NCBI GenBank assembly: GCA_024867545.1
Contig: JANFNE010000033.1
Location: 248,001-312,000, forward strand
From: Phytopythium helicoides
Lineage: Eukaryota > Oomycota > Peronosporomycetes > Pythiales > Pythiaceae
Direction of reading: 5' to 3'
DNA: 64,000 nt
Below are positions 47,301 through 57,773 of this stretch, piece after piece. Numbering within the stretch: the stretch's first letter is position 1; each line of letters opens with the position of its first letter. The notes beneath the pieces were generated by a model. The model did not search any database. It worked only from the letters and a program-made list of their open reading frames with translations, and was not told where the DNA came from. The position numbers and the translations under genes are program-made.

Positions 47301-50163
47301 TATGTAGATGAGAGATGACAAACTGCATCCGGTCCGATTCGTCGGGCGCGTACTTCACGACGCAGAAACGAGATATTATCCGGCTGAGCTGGAAGTGTTA
47401 GCCCTGCTGAGGGTGCTGCGAGTGTGCTACACGCAGCTGTGCGGCAAGAGGATCATAGTTTACACCCGGTTCTCCACGCTAAAGTGGATATTCGAGAAGA
47501 ACACCATGTTTGGACGCTCAGAACGTTTTGCAGCGCTGCTATCTCCTTGGCATCTGCGAATTCAAAAAGTCAATACGAAGGATTACAAGTTCATGCAGCT
47601 GCTGCACGCGTCAATCACACCGTCAGTGTCCTTGGATGACAGTCTGGCCGGATTGGAACCACCAGCCAAGCACAACGAGAATGTGGCAAGAATAGACCCT
47701 AAGCTAATGTATGCTAAGCTCGACCCCAGTTATGACGGACATGTGGTTACGTTCGATGGGTCAGCGAAACCAGAGAAGAGTGGACGCACCGGCAGCAGTG
47801 CGTGGGTCCTGTGGAAGCTACCCAGTTGGACAGTGGTAGAAGCAGCGACTGTGCATCTCCCATCAGCAACAGTCAACGAGGCAGAATACATAGGGATGAA
47901 CAAAGGTGTTGAGGCGGCTCTCAGCCGGGGAGTTACCGAGCTAGTGATAGTCGGAGATTCTCGGCTGGCTATCCAGCAGGCGATGGGTGCTATCCACTGT
48001 CACAAAGATTCACTCAAGTGTCATCTGATGCAGCATCAAGTATTGACAGCCAAACTAAGGAAAGTGCAGTACCGACACGTGAGCCGGGAATTCAATGCTG
48101 CTGCAGACTCACTAGCCGGGGAGACACTGTCGACACAAGTTAGCAAGGTTGTGCTGGATGAAACCAGAAAGCAGCAGCTAGTGACGCTAAACCGAGTCCC
48201 CGAGGTGATCTATGCCCAAAATGCGTCAGCTAGTGCTACACCCCAGCTACATGATGAAGATCAAGATGAGGAGGAACCCCAGGTTACCGTCCTCACTCGG
48301 AGCAAGGCGAGACGCCAAGTGCGATTTGTAGAGCCAATAGACAAGGGGTGTGCACCACCAGCAGATGTGAACCCCGTGGTATCAACTACGGATGATGAAG
48401 CTACAGATATGCCCACGGCAGAACGCATGAGTGCCTATAATCCTGACGAAGACCCATTAGAAGCTCACCGAGAGCGGATGAGACGGATAACAGTTGCTCA
48501 GGATGAAGAATTGGAGTGGAACCAGATGAAGGCATATCTCCGAGGTGAACTTGACCAGATGACGTACAAGCAAGCTAAACGCTGCGGTAAGGTGGCAGAG
48601 CACTTTGTGCTGAACGAAGACGATCTATTGTACTACTTGGATGAGAGCAGATCGGGTACAGGCGAAGATGGAGGAACACCAACTCTCAAATTGGTAGTTC
48701 CGACGACTCTCATCTACGAAATACTCCATTCCTGCCACACTTCGATGGAAGGAGGGCACCAAGGAATCGTTCGCACATTCATGAAGGCGAAGAGACACTA
48801 CTACTGGCGAGGGTTGTATGTGGACTGCAAGATGTACGTCCAGAGCTGTCCAGATTGCTGTTCCGGCAAGGGTAAACCTCAGTTGAGAGGATTCTCGCCG
48901 GGGAATATCCAACCAGAGCGACCTTTTCAGCTAGTATCGATGGATTTTGTCATCCCGCTGCCAAAGACGACGCGAGGCAACGTTGCGCTTCTTCTATTCC
49001 AGTGTACTTTTACCGGATTCGTCGTGGCTAAGGCCATGGGCGACACGAGTGCCCTCGAGGTGGCGAAAGCCTTCGAGGAATGTATTCACAGACGCTGGGG
49101 AGCACCAACTATCATCCGACACGACAGAGATCCGCGGTTTATGAGCGAAGTGTTCCGCGCGTTTAGAGATATGATGAGAGTCCGATCCAGAGCGACTCTC
49201 AGCTACCGTCCTCAAGCAAATGGGCAACAAGAACGATCTGTCCAGTCGGTGGTCAATGCAGTGAGAGCCTATGTAGAAGATCCACTACAGCAAGACTGGG
49301 ATGACATCGCAGAGCGTCTTGTAATGGCGATCAATACGTCACTAGACACTACCCGAAAAGAGACGCCATTCTATTTGGTCCATGGATGGGACCCGCACAC
49401 CATGATGGATGCCATGACTTCTTCGTTCAAGGGGCGTGGCAATTGCTCAGATGCTGCAACATGGCGCAGGGAGATCAGCCGACAGCTCGAAGTGGCTCAA
49501 CGGCTAGCTAAGAACTACCAGAGGGAAGAGCAGAAGCGCAGAGCTGATGAGAATAACTCCCAGCTTAGCCAGCTGGAGTTACCACAGATTGCAAATGATG
49601 CTGATGATGAAGTAGCTCAGCCAGTCAATGCGTTCGTTCCCAAGCGACTCGTGTGGCTATACATGGCTCGAGTCAAGCCGGGTTTAACGAAGAAGCTTGC
49701 CCATTTGTGGCACGGACCTTTCCGCATCCGCAAACAGGTAGATCAGTTTGCTGTGGAGCTGGAGTTACCAGATCGAAGCGGGTATCGATTCCATTCAGTA
49801 GTTCACATCGCTCGACTCAAGCTGGTAAAAGATCATCCAGAAAGACCACAGGTGCGGCTAGCAGAAGGAATCGACCGGGATGAGAGGTTTGATTTCGATG
49901 AAGAGTTGTTACCAGAGGATAGCTGGGAGAAAGAGGCACAAGTCGACGAGTATGAAGTCGAAGCCATCCTGGATGACCGTCAGCCGGTGTCGACACGAAG
50001 TGGTCGAGTGCGCAGAGAGTTTCTGGTGAAGTGGAAGGGATACGATGAAGCCACATGGGAACCAGAGTCTCATCTAGCTTGTGGAGGATTGCTTTTCGAC
50101 TACTTACAGGAAAAAAGGCGAAGGAGCAGGCTGCAAATGGTTCAGAGTGCGGATGAGAGCTAG
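44377..50163 (+). CDS. Gypsy Pol (PR-RT-RH-RH-IN-chromodomain) with one in-frame TAG
   Basis: 1929 codons in one frame including the stop; the first ATG of the open frame is chosen. In order: aspartic protease with D135 in LLDTGANIS; reverse transcriptase (SPIVIVPKKNGT, RLCIDYKRVN, LRMPFGLKNAP, active site FVDD at 816-818); a connection/first RNase H; TAG at codon 977 (47305-47307); a second RNase H with D1127 (FDGSAK), E1170 (NEAEY), D1194 (VGDSRL) and a late Asp in AAADSLAG; integrase zinc finger (about 48735-48865, ending CPDCC) and core with Asp (SMDFVIPLP), Asp (RHDRDPRF), Glu (QQERSVQ); and a C-terminal chromodomain (FLVKWKGYDEATWEPESHL). The TAG sits where the family usually has a Gln. 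Needs suppression, or the copy is dead. Confidence 0.93.
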
Positions 50164-50649
50164 TGAATGAGCTCTCGTCAATCTATACAGCACCAAAGAG
50201 AAGAATGAGACAATGAAATACCAGAAAAAGAAGAAAACTGCAACCAAAACGAAAACACGACATGTATTGAACGCATTAGATGAGAAGAATCGACCGAAAT
50301 CAAGAAGCACAGCCACTTAGCAATGTGATACAACACCCAACTGCCTAGATCGTAGCAGTCGAGCCATCATCTTCCATAACCCGCACAGCAGCGAGAGGGG
50401 CTTTACTCTTCCCGGATGTGACCACACCCGACGAGATGGACAAGCCGGTTTGCTCCGGAGTACGACCTCCTGGTGACATGCTTGAGTCGCTCCAAGCTAC
50501 TGAAGGAGTGTTACCACCGAGCTGGATAGACGAAGAGCTTGAACAAGCGCTGGCTGAGGACGAGAGTGTTGAAGTGGTCGTCAGCGAGGGGCTGGTGGCT
50601 TGACGAATCGGTCATTCCTGCATCAGCCTGGAAAGGATGGATGGCACGC
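50164..50649 (+). other. Gypsy 3' region up to the hAT insertion
   Basis: Non-LTR sequence after Pol. A 61-codon acidic frame (50418-50603, starting MTTPDEMDKPVC) is open but unrecognised. The 8 bases at the right edge (tggcacgc, 50642-50649) are the hAT target duplication; the region resumes at 56095. Confidence 0.6.
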
Positions 50650-50679
50650 CACGCCTTGTACGAGCCCAGGGATGGGGAA

Positions 50680-50850
50680 CCCAAAATTAGAGAATCCTGA
50701 GCTCGCCTGTTTTTGGAGGAGCCCGCAAAACAAAATATCTGGGCTCGTTCAATTAAGTACGAGAGCCGGGAGCCCGACGGCAGGCTCGCACCCTCCCGGC
50801 TCGTGCGAGCAGTCGCCGGAAATAAGAGGAGCTTTTGGGCTCCTTTATCT
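50680..50850. promoter_or_regulatory. hAT left subterminal motif cluster
   Basis: GGCTC/GAGCC motifs occur about ten times in ~170 bp in both orientations (for example gagcccg, gggctcg, ccggctcg, gggctcc), several as inverted pairs. Clustered short palindromic motifs next to the ends are the usual hAT transposase binding sites. Confidence 0.5.
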
Positions 50851-50917
50851 AGCGCTTTGATTGGACACAATTTAAAAAAATTCCCTGGAAATCAGTCGAA
50901 ATGTTTGGCGGCCTTTC

Positions 50918-53512
50918 ATGATCACAAGAAGCGGCGCCATGGGAACGCCACGTGCGCTTCGGCATAAGCTCTACAGACTCCATTCTGCGAGAAGACCAAC
51001 TAGACTGAGCCCTGACGTGTGGCAAATCTCCCTGGCGGTCACTAGTCACATCTACTGCGTCTACGACCTGGGAGCACAAGCACAATCTACAGAGCTCATT
51101 GGGGTGGTAGGATCCCATCGACAGCTATCACATCAGCAATTCCACTGGTCTAATTACTCCTTGTTTGTGCAGCAGGAAAGCCGTACCATGCCGCTAAGAG
51201 GGCCTACGGCCCCTCAAGCTGTGAAATCTGCCATTAGTGCATTTCAGTCTGCGCCAGGCTACGAAGTGAAGCCGCCTAGTGAAAGCGAGACATCGTTCAT
51301 CTTTAACTGGGGCGTCCGCCTGGAGCACCAAGATGGCGATAAGACGTACATTGCATGGCTGTGTCTGGCGAGCGACACCTGCCGTCAGTCTCGTCGAAAC
51401 ATTTGTATTCTTTCTGGAGGGAGAACATCCAAAGCTGTCAAACACCTCCGCGAAGAGCACAATGTCGTTTCTAATAAGACAACGACCGAGTTTGAACGTC
51501 AGCAGAAGCGAAATGACCTCGTCGAACACCTTCGAGCATCTCCGCTTTACAAAACTAACCCTCGACGTTTAAATCTACTCATCGAGACAACCCGGATCAT
51601 TAATCACAACCTGCCCCTTCGAGTTGGAGAGTATGAGGAATCTAAGCTGAAAGAGGCTCTAGTTTGCCGAGAAGAAATGCGCACCACGATCAACGCTAGA
51701 CTCATCACTCACTCTGTGATTGAACTCTACGCATCGACAAAACGCGAGGTGATCAGTTATCTACGGGAAAACCAGCTCAGTGGATGTGCGAGCTTGACTG
51801 TCATGGCAGATTTCTGGACTTGTAAAACAACGTCATTCAAGTACTTAGGTGTGCGGATCTACCTAGTTGACAACAATTATCAGTTCAAATCAGTGTTGCT
51901 GGGTACTCGACGATTCAACCCTTCCTTTGGCGAGCGAGATCGTGGAATAAGTGGTCCATTCGCTGCTTGGATTCGTCACATGCTCGAAGATTTTAATATC
52001 CAGTCATCTATGCTGTTTGGCTCGACTAGTGACGCTGGATCGGACGTCAAGAGTATGATGACAACGAACTTGGGGCTCCGTTGGGAATGGTGTGTTGCGC
52101 ACTTGGCTCATGCAGCAGCCAAGGCAGCGTGCGGACTAGAGCCCGATATGAGCAGTTCATCCAACCCTGAGATGACTGCTGTGATACTTCGTCTGCGCAA
52201 AACAATCTACCAAGTCCGATCTGTCGAAAAGGTGGGGGACCTTTTCGCTCAACTGTGTAGAACTCGTACCGATACACCTACAATCCGTCTTCTTGGGTAC
52301 GATTCGTCTCGGTTTTTGAGTGCGTCGACTTCTATTCGACGCGTTCTTGATAAATGGCAGGCTTTGGTTGACTGGTATGAAGCGCGACGTCAGCAAGCAC
52401 TCCGAGAGCGAGTGGCCCCGCCTTCATTTCCTTTGGCAAGCGACAAAACCACCCTAATCCAGCTATTATCGCTACTTTCACCAATCTCGCTCCTGCTTCG
52501 TCAATGTCAGAAAGAGGCAGCAAACCAAGTATCCGTGCTGCTAAGGCTCTACAAAATTCGACTTCGTACGCTGCACCTCGGTGAATCACTCGACCATTAC
52601 CTTTCTACACATGAGAAACCGATGTTTATCGAAGTCGACACACTCACCCCTTTGATTACAAACACCCGACGTAGGCTTCGAGATGCATTCGACAATCGTT
52701 TTTTCAATAGGTACACGGACGATCAAGCCATGATGTCTGCGACATTCCTCTTTGAGATGCAGCAACGCTTACACCCCACTTTTAAATGGCCCGAGCAATC
52801 GCTTCATCGAGTAATTCGACTTTGTTGCCGAGACAAAAGCATGTCAATGGAAGTCGCTCGTCGACGTGTTGCCCGGGTGAGCGAGCTAATATCGTCGAAG
52901 CTACGTGAGGTGATGTCAATGGTTGCAGGCCGGGATGAAGAAGATGTAGCGATGCGTGAGCCTGAGACTCCATACTCAAATGATGATGAGCTGGTGAATG
53001 AGTTTGCTCGACCGTCCGTACAGGCACAGGTGGTAGATCCAACGCCTAGCCGAATATCACTAGAATTGGATAGATGGATGAACGATACTCGACCGCTACA
53101 AATTCCACCTGATCAAGTTGAACCTGAAACAATACTGGAATTTTGGAAGCGGATGGAGGAACTAGGTGAGTACCGTATTCTCCCACGAGCGGCTCGCGTT
53201 CTATTTGCACTTCCTGCATCTTCAGCACAGATCGAGAGGGATTTCAGCGTCAGCGGGCAAATGGTGTCAGCTCAACGCACATCACTTTCGCCTAAAAACG
53301 TCGACATGTGTATCTTCCTTAATCGCAATCAAGCGTTTGTGGATTTTGAGCAATGCGAAGAAATTAGCAAAGATGATGCCCACCTGCACACACCCCCCAC
53401 AATATCCTTTGCGGTCGAGGCAGTCACCGACTTTTTCGATGATTTGGATGACATGGTTGTAGATACCTATTCTACTTCTACCATGCCCGACGAAGGCGAG
53501 GATATGGCGTGA
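50918..53512 (+). CDS. hAT transposase
   Basis: 864 aa from the first ATG; a second ATG at 51188 (ACCATGC context, 774 aa) is an equally possible start, since recognisable sequence begins only after it. A BED-type zinc finger lies at ~150-185 (C-X5-C, then H-X4-H in HLREEH). The RNase-H-like core includes Asp298 in VMADFWTCKT, a GTRRFNP strand, SDAGSDVK, and EWCVAHLAHAAAKAA. The C-terminal dimerisation region carries FALPASSAQIERDFSVSG followed by KNVDMCIFLNRN. There is no internal stop, so it is probably functional. It performs cut-and-paste transposition with 8-bp target duplication, as seen here. Confidence 0.92.
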   Translation: MITRSGAMGTPRALRHKLYRLHSARRPTRLSPDVWQISLAVTSHIYCVYDLGAQAQSTELIGVVGSHRQLSHQQFHWSNYSLFVQQESRTMPLRGPTAPQAVKSAISAFQSAPGYEVKPPSESETSFIFNWGVRLEHQDGDKTYIAWLCLASDTCRQSRRNICILSGGRTSKAVKHLREEHNVVSNKTTTEFERQQKRNDLVEHLRASPLYKTNPRRLNLLIETTRIINHNLPLRVGEYEESKLKEALVCREEMRTTINARLITHSVIELYASTKREVISYLRENQLSGCASLTVMADFWTCKTTSFKYLGVRIYLVDNNYQFKSVLLGTRRFNPSFGERDRGISGPFAAWIRHMLEDFNIQSSMLFGSTSDAGSDVKSMMTTNLGLRWEWCVAHLAHAAAKAACGLEPDMSSSSNPEMTAVILRLRKTIYQVRSVEKVGDLFAQLCRTRTDTPTIRLLGYDSSRFLSASTSIRRVLDKWQALVDWYEARRQQALRERVAPPSFPLASDKTTLIQLLSLLSPISLLLRQCQKEAANQVSVLLRLYKIRLRTLHLGESLDHYLSTHEKPMFIEVDTLTPLITNTRRRLRDAFDNRFFNRYTDDQAMMSATFLFEMQQRLHPTFKWPEQSLHRVIRLCCRDKSMSMEVARRRVARVSELISSKLREVMSMVAGRDEEDVAMREPETPYSNDDELVNEFARPSVQAQVVDPTPSRISLELDRWMNDTRPLQIPPDQVEPETILEFWKRMEELGEYRILPRAARVLFALPASSAQIERDFSVSGQMVSAQRTSLSPKNVDMCIFLNRNQAFVDFEQCEEISKDDAHLHTPPTISFAVEAVTDFFDDLDDMVVDTYSTSTMPDEGEDMA

Positions 53513-53901
53513 GTCCAAGGCTTACGTTAAAGATAGCAATGCAAAAACGTGGTGTAGTCTCTCAACAACTATGGCAATTGCGCTGGAGACGGAGATTTAA
53601 ATGAAGGGAACAACAAGTGCGGCCGGACTTTGGCGAACTTGGTGATGGCGATCACGACGACTGACAGGTGGATAAGCGCTGTGGCAACGTAGCAAGAGCG
53701 AGCTCTCACGACGAGGAACGAGTAGAAAAGCAATGGTAACGTAGCGAGGGTGGGCTCGAGGCCACTCGTGTATTTTGCTGCGGAGGTGTTTCCTACTAAT
53801 TTGAGGAAAAGACGGAATGGCAATGTAAATGCATAGGTTTGATTTGGTTTCCATTCGCACATGAGCATCCAGCATCGTTGTGGTCATCATTAATGCTTCG
53901 A

Positions 53902-55728
53902 TCATTCGATGTGTACAACAACCCGACGTTGTGGCTGGGCACCACAATTGTAGCGTGCAGCTGCCGCTTCAGCGCGGTTGCGAACTTCAAGCTGTACAGC
54001 TGCAATGATGTCTTGCTTACTCATGCGAAGCGCTGGACGTTTTTTGCGTCGTGTTGATGGTTCCTGGTGCTTCTTGGCGATACCAAGCAAGCTTTTAACC
54101 TTCTCTTCTAGTCTTGCTGCTTTAGATTCAGCATCACTTGCGAACCGAGTAGCCAGAGCATCAATGCTTGCCGTGGCTTGCGATAGAGCAGTGCTTATTC
54201 GACGATTCATTTCGGCCTCTGTATCGTGCTGCGTTGGCTTCAGAGTAGTTTGTAGGCCAAATTCCGAAGGCGATGCCTGCGTGGGGGAATTGATTTTGAG
54301 CGTGGTTGGTATTTGCATTTCCAGAGCTCTGACTCGAGCTTGTATTGATTGGCTTTCCGATGCATTCACCGATTTTTTCTCGAGGGCTTCAAGTCTCTCA
54401 TGAAAGTTCTGTGTTGCGTGAACTTTTTTTTCAATTGCATCCAACCGAGAAGCGAGACCAAACGAATGCTGACTGGTTGCAGCTGCACGCTCGACTGATG
54501 TGATGCGAGAAGAGAGCGAATCAAGGCGTGAGTGTACATTAACTTCGTGTGCATCCAAGCGTGTTCGTAGCTTAGACGTTTCAGCAGCGTGCTCTTTGAG
54601 CTCTTTGCGAGTCTCATCGTGAGCTGCGAACAACGCGCTGCGTAGCTTCTCTTCAATTCGACGCTCAGCTTCGTCGCTAGTCACGTGAACTAAAGCCTCC
54701 ACATCGCGGCGCATAGTTTTCTCTCGAGCTCGCGCTTTGTCTTCAAAATGTAACACAAACTCGTGCTGCGATTGCTGGAGCGCGAGTCTCATGCGTTTTT
54801 CAATTCGATCTTCAACGACTTCTGCCGCCTCGTTTACCATCACAGAAACTACTTCTTCAGGCGGAAGTGCTCCGTAAGGTCTTGACGAATCCATCGCAGA
54901 AAGCACCAATCCTTCTACTTGTTGTGAGACAGCTTCATGAAGTGAGCCGAGGCGAGCGTCGAGTTGTCCTGAAATCACGCTACCTGTACTCTCATCTAAC
55001 CCGTTGTTACTCACACGGTTACGACTGCACAATTCAGAATGAGCTTGATTTAAAGCAGCTGCCATACGCTCTTCGACTAGTAGTATCGCTTTTGCTTGCT
55101 CATCAACCATTGCCTGAGAACTTTTTTGCGCCTCTTGTAGCACTTGCTGTAACTTTTGATCGACGTCGAGACGGATTGCATTCCCACAATCATTTTGGTT
55201 CTTTGCTAGCTGTTGGAGTTGCCCAAGAAGCGTGTTTCTTGTTTCCACAAGTGCATTATGAATTGCCAGCTCCGTTGCTCGCTGATATCCCGCGAGCTGC
55301 TCAACATTTTGCTGGGTATTAGCTTGGAAAGCGTGGAGAGCTTCCTGTTGGTTTTGAGCTTGTTGTTGCTGACGGGCAAGAAGGATGGCGTGTGCACCGG
55401 CCAATGTCTCTGTCCGACTGCAGAATGCACCGACCATGCGTTCGATATGTTCTTCTGCAGATAAAGGTGACTCGACATTGTACGATGAAGCAGGAACATT
55501 CAATTCTTGGTTGCTGTGTTGCACCTCCGCCACAGTGACGTCTACATGATTGTAAAGCGGCATCACAGCAGTGTTGGCATTCGGTAGATGTGATTGAGAT
55601 TCAAATGTAGCGTCTTGCGTAGAGACACCTTGCGGCACCACCGCAGATATTGCCTGTTCCCTTGGTTGGGCGACTGCAGCTGGCACATATTCAGCCTCTC
55701 CGAGCGTTCGACCCGAGCGAAGGCGCAT
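53902..55728 (-). CDS. Coiled-coil accessory protein of the hAT element
   Basis: 608 aa from an ATG at 55728 (MRLRSGRTLGEAEY). The open frame reaches back to 55974, but that part lies in the subterminal repeat cluster and is probably untranslated. After a ~90-residue Ala/Gln/Val-rich head the protein is almost continuous heptad repeat (Gln/Ala/Leu/Glu-rich, for example LVETRNTLLGQLQQLAKNQ and ERRIEEKLRSALFAAHDE) to ~560. A basic tail follows (RRKKRPALRMSKQDIIAAV, then RRVVVHIE), suitable for DNA or nuclear binding. No known domain recognised. It faces the transposase gene within the same pair of terminal repeats, so it is element-encoded; a role in assembling or targeting the transposase is inference. 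Confidence 0.75.
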   Translation of the reverse strand: MRLRSGRTLGEAEYVPAAVAQPREQAISAVVPQGVSTQDATFESQSHLPNANTAVMPLYNHVDVTVAEVQHSNQELNVPASSYNVESPLSAEEHIERMVGAFCSRTETLAGAHAILLARQQQQAQNQQEALHAFQANTQQNVEQLAGYQRATELAIHNALVETRNTLLGQLQQLAKNQNDCGNAIRLDVDQKLQQVLQEAQKSSQAMVDEQAKAILLVEERMAAALNQAHSELCSRNRVSNNGLDESTGSVISGQLDARLGSLHEAVSQQVEGLVLSAMDSSRPYGALPPEEVVSVMVNEAAEVVEDRIEKRMRLALQQSQHEFVLHFEDKARAREKTMRRDVEALVHVTSDEAERRIEEKLRSALFAAHDETRKELKEHAAETSKLRTRLDAHEVNVHSRLDSLSSRITSVERAAATSQHSFGLASRLDAIEKKVHATQNFHERLEALEKKSVNASESQSIQARVRALEMQIPTTLKINSPTQASPSEFGLQTTLKPTQHDTEAEMNRRISTALSQATASIDALATRFASDAESKAARLEEKVKSLLGIAKKHQEPSTRRKKRPALRMSKQDIIAAVQLEVRNRAEAAAARYNCGAQPQRRVVVHIE

Positions 55729-55904
55729 TTTGAGCTCAGTGGCGCGTGAAGACGGAGCCGAGGCGTTGTCGAGGTGCAGAGGATCGAGAAGTGGAATCTG
55801 GAAAAGCACGTTCCATGAAGCGACGCGTGAATTCAGGCAAAACATTTCGAAAGATCTCAAACAACATAAGCTTTTTGTCCAATCGAATGCAGGGCGATAT
55901 ATTG

Positions 55905-56068
55905 TCCAATGGCTTTTTGAGAGCTCGAGAGCCTTGAGAGCCCTAACCGATATTACCTCTCGGCTCTCCTCCAAAACTTTATCATATCTACGAACCTGTT
56001 AAACCTCGAGAGCCCTGCTCGTAAGGTTTTAAGGCTCTCCCCAAAAGACGAGGAGCCCGACTCTCCAC
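55905..56068. promoter_or_regulatory. hAT right subterminal motif cluster
   Basis: Counterpart of the left cluster: gagagctcgagagccttgag, tctcggctctcc, cgagagccctgctcg and related GGCTC/GAGAGCC motifs in both orientations. Overlaps the probable promoter/5' UTR of the minus-strand coiled-coil gene. Confidence 0.5.
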
Positions 56069-56094
56069 GGGCTCGTCCCAGGCGTGTGGCACGC

Positions 56095-56318
56095 ATCGGA
56101 GAGAAGCATTAGCGACTATATGTGTGACGAACCAACCAGAGGTGGACAGCAGAACGGGTGTCTACGCTCCATGAAGATGCGCGAACGTCGGCAAGCGGAG
56201 CAGCAGCAGATGACACTTCGGATGGGAGAATTTTGGAGAGGAGATGCTGCCGTTGGTACAGCTACCCGGTTGAGTTCGCAACCCTCGCCAAGAAGGTTCG
56301 GATTGCGAAAGGGGCGGT
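56095..56318 (+). other. Gypsy 3' region after the hAT, ending in the polypurine tract
   Basis: Remainder of the gypsy 3' leader. The last bases before the LTR, gcgaaaggggcggt (56305-56318), form the polypurine tract for plus-strand priming. Confidence 0.7.
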
Positions 56319-57187
56319 TGTGGTGTAGCTAAATTACCTCCGATAGCCAGGCCAGCGTGAAAGCTGCAGAAGATTTTACCAGGTGTGACCAGACAGCACT
56401 AGGGCTTCCTGGTAGTCAAGATGATACTTCCAGGTAGTCATAAAAGATATTACAGACATAGGCATACTGGCCTCATCCGGCGGCGCTTCAGCCGGGGTGC
56501 CGAGCGGACGCGAAGGAGCGTGAAGCACCGTCGAGCGCGAAGGGTTGCAAGGTGGATTGCATAGAGGAAGGTCGCTTCACTTGCATATTGTATATGAGGA
56601 CCGCCAAGAGTCGGCTAGGAGAAAGAAACGGCCATGCGCCGCTAGGAAACATTTAAATAGAGCAGAATCTTCCGGGTCTCCAACAAGCGCCGAGCGCCAA
56701 CGAGGTGGGTAGGCGTAGACGTGGTTGATGGCTGCCGTGGGAACCTTTAGCAGGTGAAAGCTTGTGAGGGGACCACCGCGGCAGGCCAAGAGACGTGTGT
56801 GGTGCATAGGAAGAGAGGCCTGCGAAGTCCTAGCTGAGATCTAGGCGGTGATCGCTAGCTGGGGGTTCATTTCTGCCTCTAGCGGCTCGTAAACTGCGCG
56901 TGAGCGTTAGCTGCACTCTTTAGTGGGGCTACGAGTTTTTGTGACGTATATATCTGTGTGTTGGTGCGGAGCCCTTTGCTCGTGGGCTCTGTATCGTTAG
57001 CTGGCACACCTGCTGGTGGTATTCACCAGAACGCAACCCGGTCAGAATAGGGCAAGGACTCTAACGGGGAGACCAACGTCTGTCGGTCTAATCGGCGGGT
57101 CCACGCTTAAAAAGGCTGCTGTCGTTGACGGTGGCTGTTGTGTGGATTGGAGGTAGGTGTACGCCAAATACTAATCGCAATATCACA
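56319..57187 (+). repeat. 3' LTR of the gypsy element
   Basis: 869 bp. Against the 5' LTR: AGCGCG to TGCGCG, CGCTAG to CGTTAG, one missing C in TGCCACTC, and GTACACC to GTACGCC. Confidence 0.96.
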
Positions 57188-57700
57188 ATACCCACACCCA
57201 TTACAAAACACACACCTACACACAAACACAACAACGCCAGCAACTTTAACAACGCCAACAACCAAACAACCAAACAACCAAACAACCAAACAACCAAACA
57301 AGACAAATAACATGAAAACAAAAGACACGAAACCCAACCAACGAACATACTCACACACACGCACAAAAACACACTACCGAAACGACGCCATCACATGACA
57401 TGACATGAAAAACAGAAAACAAGAAGAAGAAGAAGAAGAAGAAGAAGAAGAAGAAGAGAAAGAAGAAGACGTTTATGATGATGATGAAAAAGCGAAAAGA
57501 AGAGAAAAGAAAAGGGAGCAACAACATGAAAACAACATGAAAACAACAGAAACAACAACAATAACACATATCACGAGAAGAAGATATGTACAAAGAAAGA
57601 CAGGGAGATGAAAACAAGAAGAAACACGCACAAAAAGAAGAAGAAGAAAACAACAAGCGAAAGAAAATGAAGAAGAAAAGAAGAAAAGAAGAAAAGAGAA

Positions 57701-57711
57701 TGCCGCGACCC

Positions 57712-57769
<58 letters not shown>

Positions 57770-57773
57770 AGGC
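57701..57773 (-). tRNA. tRNA-Phe(GAA), copy 5
   Basis: Same 73-bp gene with the U4-C69 mismatch; first tRNA right of the gypsy element. Its upstream spacer (57774 on) carries the (CAAACG)n variant like copy 4. Confidence 0.93.

Larger units (their letters stand above)
50650..56086. mobile_element. Complete hAT-superfamily DNA transposon nested in the gypsy element
   Basis: 5437 bp with an exact 8-bp duplication tggcacgc (50642-50649 and 56087-56094), the size diagnostic of hAT. The 18-bp terminal repeats (left cacgccttgtacgagccc, right complement cacgcctgggacgagccc) match at 16 of 18. It carries a hAT transposase on plus and a convergent coiled-coil gene on minus, with ~390 bp between the stops. 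Removing it restores a continuous gypsy 3' region. Confidence 0.95.
41115..57187 (+). mobile_element. Ty3/gypsy LTR retrotransposon with chromodomain, split by a hAT element
   Basis: 16,073 bp from TG to CA, bounded by the 4-bp duplication atac (41111-41114 and 57188-57191). Without the nested 5.4 kb hAT element it is ~10.6 kb. The LTRs (870 and 869 bp) differ by only three substitutions and one 1-bp gap, so insertion is recent. Order: LTR, primer site, gag, pol (protease, RT, RNase H x2, integrase, chromodomain), ~0.7 kb of 3' leader, purine tract, LTR. Both gag and pol carry one lesion each. Confidence 0.96.

Noticed and set aside
41115..57187. Endogenous retrovirus
   Set aside because: No envelope-like gene; the chromodomain integrase, gag and RT fit a Ty3/gypsy element.
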